NCBI GenBank assembly: GCA_003551745.1 | Contig: PUNI01000083.1 | Location: 1 to 9,215, forward strand | From: Paracoccaceae bacterium | GTDB lineage: Bacteria > Pseudomonadota > Alphaproteobacteria > Rhodobacterales > Rhodobacteraceae | Direction: 5' to 3' | Length of the DNA stretch: 9,215 bases | Shown: positions 1 to 6,400 of the stretch, in pieces | Layout of the letters: every line of letters begins with the position of its first letter | Numbering within the stretch: the first letter of the stretch is position 1 | Notes under the pieces: generated by a model | The model's database searches: none | What the model was told of the DNA's origin: nothing | Seen by the model: only the letters and a program-made list of their open reading frames with translations | Position numbers and translations under genes: made by a program

Positions 1-736
1 CGACGCGCCGCACCGGCGCCAGCATGGCCGCGTCGGCCTTCTGATAGACATAGCGGCCATGCGCCGAGCCCTTGGCCAGCGCCCCGCCGGCATAGGGCGC
101 GGCGTTGAGCACCGCCACCCCGCGCGCCTGCGCCAGCTCGATCAGGGGGCCGGCGTTGCGGTTGACCAGCGTCCAGCGGTTGTGGGTGATCAGGCAGTCG
201 AAATCCCAGTCGCGCAGCAGCGGCATCATCACCTCGATCCGCCCGGCGGCGAGGCCGACGGCCCGCGCCAGCCCCTCCTCCTTCATCCGCATCAACTGAT
301 CGAGCGCCCCGCCGGGTGCGGTGATCTCGGCCAGATCGGCGGCGTGCTCGGGGTCGTGCAGATGCAGGATGTCGACCCGCTCCACCGCCAGCGCAGCGAG
401 GCTTTCCTCCAGCGAGCGGCGCGCCTGCGCCCCGTCGAAGCGCAGCGTCTCCATGTCGCGGTCGAGCTTGGTGGAGAGGATGCGCCCCTCCGGCCAGCCG
501 CCGAGTTCGCGCACCACATGGCCGATGCGCGTCTCGGCCCGGCCGAGCCCGTAGTTGCGCGAGGTGTCGATGAAGCCGTCGGGCAGCGCCAGGATCGCCC
601 GCACCGCGTCATGGGCGGTGTCCGCCGCGACACTGTAGCCGAAGGTGTCGGGCAGGCTGCCCAGGGGCGCCGTCCCGAACCCCAGCGCCGGCACCCGGAC
701 GCCGGTGCTGCCGATCTCCCGCATCGTGGCGTCCAT
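1..736 (-). CDS. Aldo/keto reductase, aldose (L-fucose/D-threo-aldose) dehydrogenase-like; C-terminus off the left edge
   Basis: The visible 245 residues are the N-terminal two thirds or more of a cytosolic NAD(P)-dependent aldo/keto reductase barrel. The usual catalytic tetrad can be read: Asp57 and Tyr62 in FIDTSRNYG, Lys90 in STKLDRD, and His127 in HLHDPE. The opening IGSTGVRVPALGFGTAPLG and the later THNRWTLVNRN / APYAGGAL segments resemble the L-fucose / D-threo-aldose 1-dehydrogenase branch, which oxidises free sugars (some relatives oxidise pyridoxal). The substrate cannot be fixed from this. The ATG at 736 is preceded by a strong GGGGAGG (742-748, minus strand). A second in-frame ATG at 724 is possible but has no comparable site. 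The gene lies 98 bp downstream of the unknown ABM-like gene on the same strand and could be co-transcribed with it. No stop codon is present in the window. Confidence 0.9.
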   Translation of the reverse strand, partial: MDATMREIGSTGVRVPALGFGTAPLGSLPDTFGYSVAADTAHDAVRAILALPDGFIDTSRNYGLGRAETRIGHVVRELGGWPEGRILSTKLDRDMETLRFDGAQARRSLEESLAALAVERVDILHLHDPEHAADLAEITAPGGALDQLMRMKEEGLARAVGLAAGRIEVMMPLLRDWDFDCLITHNRWTLVNRNAGPLIELAQARGVAVLNAAPYAGGALAKGSAHGRYVYQKADAAMLAPVRRV

Positions 737-834
737 GCTCGCCTCCCCTAGTCCCCTCCGAGCCCTCTCACATCCGGGCGCGCCCTGTGCTCGCGGTCAA
801 CGGCGCCCCTGCGCCCGCGCCTGCCGCCACCCCG

Positions 835-1779
835 TCAGGTCCTGCAGACGAGGCGCCGGGTCACGTAGAACGGCTCCACCGGCCCGAGCACGACCTCAGC
901 GGCGACCGGCCCGGCGGCGGCGAGGAAGCGCGGATCGATGTGCGAGTTCTCGTGGTCCCACACCGATTCCCAAACGCCATGCATGAGGTAGGCGCGCAGC
1001 TCCCCGTCGGGATGCGCGTTGCGCAGGATCTCGGTGCTCACCGCCTTGCGATAGTCGCGATTGTCGCGGCTACCGGGCTTGCCGATCGCGGCGGGATCGT
1101 CCTGCGGCTCGAAGGTCTGCTGCGCCACCTTCAGCAGGTCGACGATAGCGGGTTCAACCGCCGCATGGGCGGCGTCGCGCACCATGACGTGGTTGGCCAC
1201 GGTCACATAATCGCGCTCCGGTGTCTCAACCGGATGGCGATGGAAAGCCGCGATGCCATCGCGCGCCGTAAAAATGCTGTCGCGGTCGCCGGCGGCCACG
1301 GTCTGATAGACGCCGCGATAGGCCAGAAGCTCCGGCGCCTGCGCCGAAGGCCCGGCATGCAGAAGCGGCGCGATCCCGGCATGGAACGCTACCTCGAGAT
1401 CCGCGGCCGCAGCAGTGTTGGCATCCGCGAAGCGCACGAAAAGGCTGAAGAAATAGGGCTGTGTGCCGGCCGCCACCCCGTCCAGATAGGCCGTCGCCAG
1501 CACGCCCTTGTAGGCATCGGGGTAGTTCTTCACCATGGTTGAGTCGCCGCTCATCTGCTTCAGAGCAAGATGGCAGAAGCCGGGCTGGGCCCGGAGCCGC
1601 TCAGCCAGCGCGTCGATCGCGGCCAGAAACTCGTCATGCCGGCCCTGCCCCAGGCGCAGTTCGGCGTAAAGTGTGACGGGCCCGTCGAGGCCCTTGAGGC
1701 CATCGGATCCCCACGGGGCGGCGCCCTCGACCATGCGCAGGAAGGGAGTGGGTTTCGAGACCTGCGTGATGCCGCTCAC
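835..1779 (-). CDS. Conserved hypothetical protein with possible tandem ABM-like (dimeric alpha-beta barrel) domains
   Basis: This is a 314-aa soluble protein with no signal peptide and no membrane segment. I do not recognise it as a named family. Residues 34-71 ([18 protein letters not shown] onward, ending [10 protein letters not shown]) have the strand-helix-strand pattern of antibiotic-biosynthesis-monooxygenase-like domains. Residues 190-311 look like a second such module, with a late segment of the type [16 protein letters not shown] followed by a final strand [10 protein letters not shown]. This suggests an internally duplicated ferredoxin-like fold, but enzymatic activity is unproven. 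The start is GTG at 1779, preceded by GGAAAGG on the minus strand. The gene lies 79 bp downstream of the HdeD-like gene and 98 bp upstream of the aldo/keto reductase. Codons around residues 168-195 include ATT, TTT, GCT, GTT, ACA and TAT, which are rare in the neighbouring genes, so a different origin is possible. Confidence is for being a real gene; the fold assignment is weaker. Confidence 0.85.
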   Translation of the reverse strand: MSGITQVSKPTPFLRMVEGAAPWGSDGLKGLDGPVTLYAELRLGQGRHDEFLAAIDALAERLRAQPGFCHLALKQMSGDSTMVKNYPDAYKGVLATAYLDGVAAGTQPYFFSLFVRFADANTAAAADLEVAFHAGIAPLLHAGPSAQAPELLAYRGVYQTVAAGDRDSIFTARDGIAAFHRHPVETPERDYVTVANHVMVRDAAHAAVEPAIVDLLKVAQQTFEPQDDPAAIGKPGSRDNRDYRKAVSTEILRNAHPDGELRAYLMHGVWESVWDHENSHIDPRFLAAAGPVAAEVVLGPVEPFYVTRRLVCRT

Positions 1780-1858
1780 TAGCGCCTTTCCTTTCCGACC
1801 TGCACACGCTCCAGGCGCGCCGAAAGCCCCGGCGCCTCGTTCAGGATGCCGGCGGTCT

Positions 1859-2380
1859 TCAGGCCGGTTCGGCCTCGCGCCGGTCGAGCGAGACGGCGAT
1901 CAGCGAGATGCCGTTGGAGATCAGCTCGACGGCGAGAAGGATGCCGAGCACCACCGCGGCCGACCAGGGGAAGTTGGTGAAGATCATCACCGCGAGCACG
2001 ATCGACACCGCACCCGAGAGGAAGAGCAGCCCGCGCGCCCCCGCCGCCAGCGGGGTGAAGGCGATGATGAGCCGGAAGACGCCCAGCACCATCAGCAGCA
2101 CCGCCACCAGGAACGTCAGCTGGATGACGCCCGAGAGCGGATGGAAGACGAGGCTGATCCCGAACAGGGTGATGACCACCCCCATCAGGATCACCCAGAG
2201 CCGGGCGCCCCAGCCCTGGTCCTGGAAGGCGGAGAAAAGGGTGAGGATGCCCACCACGAGGAACAGGTAGCCGACCAGCAGTTCGGCCGTGATCGTCGCG
2301 GCAAGCGGATTGAACAGCGCGAAAATGCCGGCCGCGACCGACAGGATCCCGACGATGAGCCACAGCATCCAGTTGTTCAT
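1859..2380 (-). CDS. HdeD-like acid-resistance membrane protein (DUF308)
   Basis: This 173-aa inner-membrane protein has six predicted helices at about residues 5-25, 32-52, 61-80, 86-107, 115-134 and 140-163. It shows the internal repeat typical of DUF308/HdeD: a Gly-rich helix ending in a Pro or Ala-rich turn occurs three times ([18 protein letters not shown] near 11-28, [18 protein letters not shown] near 67-84, [18 protein letters not shown] near 123-140). E. coli HdeD contributes to acid resistance at high cell density; its molecular activity is not established. The length is slightly shorter than E. coli HdeD (about 190 aa). I chose the ATG at 2380 because MNNWMLW starts directly before helix 1, with a GGAACGGGG stretch about 10 nt upstream. 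An upstream in-frame ATG at 2431 would add 17 hydrophilic residues and is less likely. A candidate promoter lies at 2474-2502. Confidence 0.92.
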   Translation of the reverse strand: MNNWMLWLIVGILSVAAGIFALFNPLAATITAELLVGYLFLVVGILTLFSAFQDQGWGARLWVILMGVVITLFGISLVFHPLSGVIQLTFLVAVLLMVLGVFRLIIAFTPLAAGARGLLFLSGAVSIVLAVMIFTNFPWSAAVVLGILLAVELISNGISLIAVSLDRREAEPA

Positions 2381-2473
2381 GGCAAAAGCCCCGTTCCAGG
2401 TTTCATGGGCAGCGGGCCGACGGCACGCCACGTTCGCAGCCGAGTAATGCCGGCGGCGCTCCTCCTCGCGATC

Positions 2474-2502
2474 CTGTTACTCCCGCGGCGCTGCCTGCGC
2501 AA
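2474..2502 (-). promoter_or_regulatory. Candidate sigma70-type promoter for the HdeD-like gene
   Basis: Read on the minus strand, TTGCGC (2497-2502) is followed after exactly 17 nt by TAACAG (2474-2479). It sits in the 170-bp spacer between the DUF2165 stop and the HdeD-like start, leaving a leader of about 85 nt. The match is moderate (the TTG of the -35 and TA at the start of the -10). In DNA this GC-rich such matches arise by chance, so this is tentative. Confidence 0.3.
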
Positions 2503-2550
2503 GAACTTCGGCGCGGCGCGCCTTGCGTTGCGCGGACCACGGCGCGGCGT

Positions 2551-3051
2551 TCACCTGTGCGCCGGGTCAGGATCGGGCATCATGACGAAGATCAGCACCG
2601 CGAGGATCGACATGTAGAACCGGAAGGCCGCCTGCTGGCCGTTCCAGACCTCCGACTGCCACATCAGGAACCACTCGCCGCCCACCGCCATGAAGCCCAC
2701 GAACCAGACCAGAAAGCCGAAGGTCGCGCCGACGACGGCAATGTCCTTGCGGCTCTGGAACTCGGCCGCGGGGGCGTGGCGGGCCGCAAAGAGCCGCAGT
2801 CCGCCCCAGACGAGGAAGACGCAGGTGAGCCCCTCGCCGAGGATCACGCCCCAATAGCCGACATGCCACATCCAGGGCGTGGTGATCGCCCGGTACATCG
2901 CCCGGTTGCCTTCGAAGGTGGTGTCCATGCTCATCACATGGCGCACGAACTGGAAGTTCGAATCGTAGTCGGTGATGTTGGTGAAGGTGACGAGGAAGGC
3001 GAAGAGGCCGAGGCCGAGCAGCATCACGACCTTGCACAGGCGCACGAGCAT
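2551..3051 (-). CDS. DUF2165 family small integral membrane protein
   Basis: This 166-aa protein carries the hallmark features of DUF2165: NITDYDSNFQFVRHVMSMDT at 25-44, a Glu in the second helix region (GVILGEGL, 68-75), and GGEWFLMWQSEVWNGQQAAF at 124-143, with four predicted helices (about 5-24, 64-89, 104-123 and 144-158). The function of the family is unknown. The near-invariant Asp, His, Glu and Trp residues suggest a conserved membrane or periplasmic-face site. The ATG at 3051 is preceded by GGGAG six nt upstream; the longer open frame to 3195 lacks any domain and is a GC artefact. It is 156 bp downstream of the ClC gene and 170 bp upstream of the HdeD-like gene, so it may have its own promoter. 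An inverted repeat lies just upstream at 3070-3122. Confidence 0.92.
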   Translation of the reverse strand: MLVRLCKVVMLLGLGLFAFLVTFTNITDYDSNFQFVRHVMSMDTTFEGNRAMYRAITTPWMWHVGYWGVILGEGLTCVFLVWGGLRLFAARHAPAAEFQSRKDIAVVGATFGFLVWFVGFMAVGGEWFLMWQSEVWNGQQAAFRFYMSILAVLIFVMMPDPDPAHR

Positions 3052-3069
3052 GAGGGTCTCCCTGCTGAC

Positions 3070-3122
3070 GGGCCGGGGACAGGGCGCCGGTCGTGGCGGC
3101 GGTGGTCTCGGTCCCCGGGCCC
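3070..3122. repeat. Inverted repeat upstream of the DUF2165 gene
   Basis: Arms GGGCCGGGGAC (3070-3080) and GTCCCCGGGCCC (3111-3122) pair over 11 bp with one bulged base, around a 30-nt loop. The hairpin would sit about 18 nt upstream of the DUF2165 start codon, and about 85 nt past the ClC stop codon. It lacks a U-tract, so it is not a classical intrinsic terminator. It could be an mRNA leader structure or a processing site between the two genes. Confidence 0.4.
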
Positions 3123-3207
3123 TGTGGATGGGCCGCGAGCGTCGCCCAGGCAGGCCGCGGAGGCAAGCCACGCGGCCGACGGGCCGGTGCGGCATGTGGT
3201 GCCCGTG

Positions 3208-4512
3208 TCACGGAACCCCGGGAGACCGGGCCGGCGCGCCGGGCTCGTGGCCGCCGGTGCGCAGGGGGTCGGGCAGCAGGCGCAGCAGGGCCCAGCCGGC
3301 CAGCGCCCCGATGAAGACCGGCACGGCGAGCGCGCCACCCAGAACGAAGAGCATCACCAGCCCAGCCACCAGCGGGCGGGTCATGCCCACCGCGGCCGCG
3401 GCGGCCATGCCGGCGGCGACGCCGAGGACCGGGTCGATCCCCGGCAGCAGGAAGAGCGTCGCCGCCCCCATGGCGCCGCCCACGAAGCACATGGGAAAGA
3501 TCACCCCGCCCAGCCAGCCCGCGGCGACGCAGACCGCGCAGGCCAGCGCCTTGGCCAGCGCCAGCAGGACCAGCCGCAGCGGGCCTTCCTCGGCGCCGAT
3601 GCGCAGCATCTCCTCCAGTTCGGAATGGCCGGAGAAGAGCACCAGCGGTGCGGCCATCCCGAGAACCCCCAGCACCGCGCCGCCCGCCACCGGCCGCCAG
3701 AAGGGCGCCGTGGCCGAACGTTCCAGCAGACCCGCCGTGCCTGCCCGCAGCCAGAGGAAGAGACCGCCCGCCAGCGCCCCCGCCGCCGCCGGGAGGAGCG
3801 CCACCAGCGCGTCGAGGGCGCCGGCCTCGGCGGTCAGCCGCGGCAACTGCATCAGCGCCAGGACGCCCGGGCGCAGCCCGTCGGCCACCGCCAGGAAGGC
3901 CGCGAAGCCGGCGAGGCCCGCGGCGAAGAGGACGGGCCTGGGCAGGCGGTCCTCGGCCTCGGCGTGGACCGGGCCGCCCGCCGGCGAGGCATAGACGCCC
4001 GCCAGCGCGCCCGACACGCCCGCCCCGGCCAGCGCCCGCCGCTCGGCCGCGGTCCGGCCCAGGCGCCGGGCGACGACGGCCGAGAGCTGCGCGGCCACGG
4101 CCACGATGCCGGCCTCGGGGCCGATCGCCCCGCCGAATCCCACCGCGATGATGGCGCCGAGCGCGACCCAGAAGGTCTGGCGCAGGCGCAGATGCTCGGG
4201 GCTCTGGGCGGCGGCGATCTGGGCCTCGAGCCCCGGCGCGGGGGCCTGCAGCCGGGTCCAGCCGATCAGCGCGCCGCCCGAGAGCGTCACGACGAGGATC
4301 ATCCAGCGGGCCTCGCCGACCCGCGACCAGAGCTGCTCCTGCAGGGCGATCATCGTCAGGTAGCACAGCGCCGCCGCCGCGCCGGTGGCCGCGCCGAGGG
4401 CGATGGCCTGCAAGGGCAGGCCGAGGCCTGCGCGCCGCCGCGGCGTATGCGCTGGCGCCGGCCGCGTCCTGCGCGGCGACGCCGATCGGGGCGGCGGCGC
4501 AGGCGCGCTCAT
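3208..4512 (-). CDS. ClC-type voltage-gated chloride channel / Cl-/H+ antiporter, divergent
   Basis: This 434-aa inner-membrane protein has about ten hydrophobic segments after a 28-residue Pro/Arg-rich cytoplasmic tail, and lacks C-terminal CBS domains. ClC signatures are visible: GFGGAIGPEAG at 125-135, where Glu133 aligns with the gating glutamate of the usual GREGP motif; SPAGGPVHAEAED at 176-188, where Glu187 aligns with the internal proton glutamate (E203 of the E. coli transporter); PLVLFSGHSEL at 289-299; and GGVIFP at 335-340 at the GxFxP filter site. The filter is unusual: the GSGIP motif is degenerate (APAPGLE, 90-96) and Ile stands at the Phe position. Both glutamates being present favours H+-coupled exchange over a passive channel, by inference. 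The ATG at 4512 lies within a perfect 14-bp duplication. The gene is 45 bp downstream of the holin_4-like gene and probably co-transcribed with it. Confidence 0.9.
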   Translation of the reverse strand: MSAPAPPPRSASPRRTRPAPAHTPRRRAGLGLPLQAIALGAATGAAAALCYLTMIALQEQLWSRVGEARWMILVVTLSGGALIGWTRLQAPAPGLEAQIAAAQSPEHLRLRQTFWVALGAIIAVGFGGAIGPEAGIVAVAAQLSAVVARRLGRTAAERRALAGAGVSGALAGVYASPAGGPVHAEAEDRLPRPVLFAAGLAGFAAFLAVADGLRPGVLALMQLPRLTAEAGALDALVALLPAAAGALAGGLFLWLRAGTAGLLERSATAPFWRPVAGGAVLGVLGMAAPLVLFSGHSELEEMLRIGAEEGPLRLVLLALAKALACAVCVAAGWLGGVIFPMCFVGGAMGAATLFLLPGIDPVLGVAAGMAAAAAVGMTRPLVAGLVMLFVLGGALAVPVFIGALAGWALLRLLPDPLRTGGHEPGAPARSPGVP

Positions 4513-4533
4513 GGCCCCACGCTCATGGCCCCA
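4506..4533. repeat. Perfect 14-bp tandem duplication spanning the ClC start codon
   Basis: CGCTCATGGCCCCA occurs twice head-to-tail (4506-4519 and 4520-4533). On the minus strand each copy contains an ATG. The downstream one (4512) opens the ClC frame. The upstream one (4526) opens a five-codon frame encoding MSVGP, whose TGA (4511-4509) overlaps the ClC ATG in an ATGA arrangement. No strong Shine-Dalgarno sequence precedes the ClC start, only GGGG-type stretches within the repeat. Confidence 0.85.
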
Positions 4534-4557
4534 AGTGGCGGGCGCGGCAGCCGCGCC

Positions 4558-4947
4558 TCAGTGCTGGCGCACCTTCTCCACCGCCTGGGTGAAGACATAC
4601 ATCGGCAGCAGGATCGAGGCGATCAGGCTGCCCAGCCACACCAGCAGCGTCGCGGCCAGCCAGTTGGAGATGCCGCCGATCTGCATGCCGGTGGTGACCA
4701 TCTCGGTCACGAACAGCCCGATGAAGATCGTCACAAGCGCGATCCCGCCCATCAGCTGCGGGAAGTTCTTGAGGGCGATCTTGGTGATGAGCGGGCCGAG
4801 CACGGTCTGGACCAGCGAGAAGATCGCCACCGCGACGATGAAGGAGAGCGCGTCGATCGAGAACCCCGGCAGCAGGAGCGCTGCGATGAGCAACCCGATC
4901 GCATTGGCGACGAGGTAGACGGCCGTGGAGATCAGGAAGCGAATCAT
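4558..4947 (-). CDS. Small four-helix membrane protein, phage holin family 4 / PF04020-like
   Basis: This 129-aa protein has four predicted membrane helices (about 5-27, 33-53, 65-84 and 95-118) and the PF04020 pattern: an N-terminal helix ending in LLLPGFSID, then a second helix leading into LGPLITKIALKNF. Despite the name holin_4_2, most bacterial members are chromosomal membrane proteins of unknown function not linked to lysis, and no endolysin or phage gene is nearby here. The ATG at 4947 starts directly before helix 1, with an AGGG stretch about 9 nt upstream. The longer open frame to 5043 adds a hydrophilic stretch that overlaps the putative promoter, and was rejected. It is the first gene of the leftward set, 45 bp upstream of the ClC gene. 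Confidence 0.88.
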   Translation of the reverse strand: MIRFLISTAVYLVANAIGLLIAALLLPGFSIDALSFIVAVAIFSLVQTVLGPLITKIALKNFPQLMGGIALVTIFIGLFVTEMVTTGMQIGGISNWLAATLLVWLGSLIASILLPMYVFTQAVEKVRQH

Positions 4948-4984
4948 TGCGGGGACCCTGTAACCTTGGAAGCGGCTGGCGGCA

Positions 4985-5013
4985 GCGATAGAGCAGCCGG
5001 CCCGCCGTTTCAA
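4985..5013 (-). promoter_or_regulatory. Candidate sigma70-type promoter for the leftward cluster
   Basis: On the minus strand TTGAAA (5008-5013) is followed after 17 nt by TATCGC (4985-4990). The -35 matches consensus at five of six positions and the -10 at three of six (TAT). It lies 38 nt upstream of the holin_4-like ATG, within the 193-bp divergent spacer. It is the best promoter candidate I see in the window. Confidence 0.45.
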
Positions 5014-5096
5014 CTCTCCGTGAGGCCGCGGCAGCAGGCACACGGGCGCGGCCGTTGCGGATGGAGCCGGTTTTGCCCTTGGTGCCGGCGGGCAAG

Positions 5097-5126
5097 CCGG
5101 TCAGGATACAGCCGGACAGGACACCG
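5097..5126. repeat. Imperfect 15-bp tandem direct repeat upstream of the antiporter gene
   Basis: Two adjacent 15-nt units, 5097-5111 and 5112-5126, match at 12 of 15 positions with shared core CCGGwCAGGAyAC. They end 14 nt before the antiporter ATG. A short dyad TTGCCC / GGGCAA (5073-5078 and 5090-5095, 11-nt spacer) lies just upstream. Direct repeats in a promoter-proximal position can be regulator sites, but a neutral duplication fits equally well. Confidence 0.45.
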
Positions 5127-5140
5127 GATGGACGCTGCCC

Positions 5141-6337
5141 ATGCCCCTCGCGGACGTCGCGCTCGGCACCATCATCGTCATGGGCGCGATTGCGCTGGCG
5201 GCGCTGGTCCCGGCGCTGCTGCGGCTGGCGATCCTGCCGGCGGTGGTGCTGGAGCTTCTGTTCGGGGTGGTGATCGGGCCGCAGGGCCTCGGGCTGGTGG
5301 CGCCCAACCCCCTGCTCGACACCCTGTCGGAATTCGGCCTGGCGGTGCTCTTCCTGATCGCGGGGCTGGAGATCAACCCGGCCCAGCTGCGCGGCACCCC
5401 GACACGCCTCGCGCTCCAGGGCTGGGCGGCCTCGCTCGGGCTGGCACTGGCGCTGGCCTTTGCGGGCCAGGCGCTGGGGCTGTTTCCGGCCGCCGGCTTC
5501 GTGGCCATCGCCATCGCCACCACGGCGATCGGCACGCTGATGCCGATCCTGAAGGACCAGGGCCTGCTCGGCCCGCCCTATGGCCCGCATGTGCTGGCCT
5601 GTGGCACGGCGGGCGAGGCCCTGCCCCTCGCGGCGCTGTCGCTGATCCTCGCCGGCGCCGCCGGTTTCGGCACGCAGGGCCTGATCCTGGTGGGCTTCGC
5701 GCTGGTCTCCTTCACGGTCATCGCGCTTGCCGGCCGGGTGAAGGAGCTGCCGATGCCGGGCATCCTGCGCGCCACCATGTCGAGCGCCAGCCAGTTCCCG
5801 GTCCGCCTGTCGCTGTTCCTTGCGGTGGCCTTCGCGCTGATCGGGACGCGCTTCGAGCTCGACCTGATCCTCGGGGCCTTCGTCGCCGGGGCCGTGATGC
5901 GGGCCCTGCTGCCCGAGGATCTGCATGACGATCTGATGACTCGGCTGTCGGCGGTGGGCTACGGCTTGCTGATCCCGATCTTCTTCGTCACCTCGGGCAT
6001 GAAGCTGGATGTGGCGGCGCTGGCCGCCTCACCGGCGGCGGTCGCGCTGGTGCCGGTCTTCGTCGTTCTGATGCTGGTGGTGCGGGGGGCGCCGGTGCTC
6101 TGGCTGCACCGCGCCCATCTGTCGCTGCGCGCGCGGCTGGGGCTGGGGCTGCATTGCGGCACGCAGCTGCCGCTGGTGGTGGCGGTGACCGCGCTGGCCG
6201 TGGAGCGCGGGGTGATGCCGGGCTGGTGCGCCGCGGCACTGGTCACCGCCGCCGTGGTGACGGTGATCCTGTTTCCGGCCCTCGCGAGCCTGGTCCTGCG
6301 CGGGGCGGGAGCGCAGGTGCCGGACCGCCGCGCCTGA
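5141..6337 (+). CDS. Cation:proton antiporter, CPA2 type (Na+/H+ exchanger domain PF00999)
   Basis: This 398-aa protein is almost entirely hydrophobic, with about 11-13 membrane segments, as expected for the membrane domain of NapA/KefB-type exchangers. Family landmarks include GVVIGPQGLGLV at 42-53, FGLAVLFLIAGLEINPAQL at 65-83, ATTAIGTLMPILKDQGLLG at 126-144 (the crossover-helix region), GAFVAGAVM at 245-253 and PIFFVTSGMKLD at 279-290. There is no C-terminal RCK/TrkA-N domain, so it is not a full KefB/C-type channel. At the ion-binding helix the usual DD/ND or QD pair is replaced by Gly158-Glu159 (GTAGEALPL), so a carboxylate remains at the second position. Transported cation is unknown. 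The ATG at 5141 is the first in frame and has GGATGGA about 8 nt upstream. A coiled-coil protein gene follows 63 bp downstream and may share its transcript. Confidence 0.92.
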   Translation: MPLADVALGTIIVMGAIALAALVPALLRLAILPAVVLELLFGVVIGPQGLGLVAPNPLLDTLSEFGLAVLFLIAGLEINPAQLRGTPTRLALQGWAASLGLALALAFAGQALGLFPAAGFVAIAIATTAIGTLMPILKDQGLLGPPYGPHVLACGTAGEALPLAALSLILAGAAGFGTQGLILVGFALVSFTVIALAGRVKELPMPGILRATMSSASQFPVRLSLFLAVAFALIGTRFELDLILGAFVAGAVMRALLPEDLHDDLMTRLSAVGYGLLIPIFFVTSGMKLDVAALAASPAAVALVPVFVVLMLVVRGAPVLWLHRAHLSLRARLGLGLHCGTQLPLVVAVTALAVERGVMPGWCAAALVTAAVVTVILFPALASLVLRGAGAQVPDRRA

Positions 6338-6375
6338 CCCGGGCGCCTGACAAGCCGCCTGATTGGGACGCCTGA
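6331..6375. repeat. Four-copy CGCCTGA repeat at the end of the antiporter gene
   Basis: CGCCTGA occurs at 6331, 6344, 6356 and 6369, spaced 13, 12 and 13 nt, with partly similar sequence between copies. The first copy contains the final Ala codon and TGA stop of the antiporter; the others lie in the spacer before the coiled-coil gene, in different frames. It looks like a decayed tandem expansion of the gene end. Confidence 0.6.
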
Positions 6376-6400
6376 CACGGGCGACGGGGAAGGCTGGCCG

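Noticed and set aside
1673..2617. A 314-codon open frame on the plus strand
   Set aside because: It is antisense to the HdeD-like gene and is composed of charged low-complexity sequence; the membrane-protein reading on the minus strand is convincing.
2567..4366. A 599-codon open frame on the minus strand
   Set aside because: It lies in a shifted frame across the ClC and DUF2165 genes, whose own frames show clear family motifs; its product is Ala/Gly/Arg-rich without domains.
4558..4947. Phage lysis holin or prophage remnant
   Set aside because: The family name is misleading: no endolysin, integrase, structural gene or attachment site is near, and composition matches the surroundings.
4523..5926. 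A 467-codon open frame on the minus strand
   Set aside because: It is antisense to the antiporter and out of frame with the holin_4-like gene; the translation is Gln/Arg/Asp-rich with no domain.
2557..5928. A 1123-codon open frame on the plus strand
   Set aside because: It runs antisense to DUF2165, ClC and holin_4-like genes and then overlaps the antiporter in another frame. Its translation is low-complexity Arg/Gly/His/Gln-rich with no domain, as expected from third-position GC bias of the real genes.
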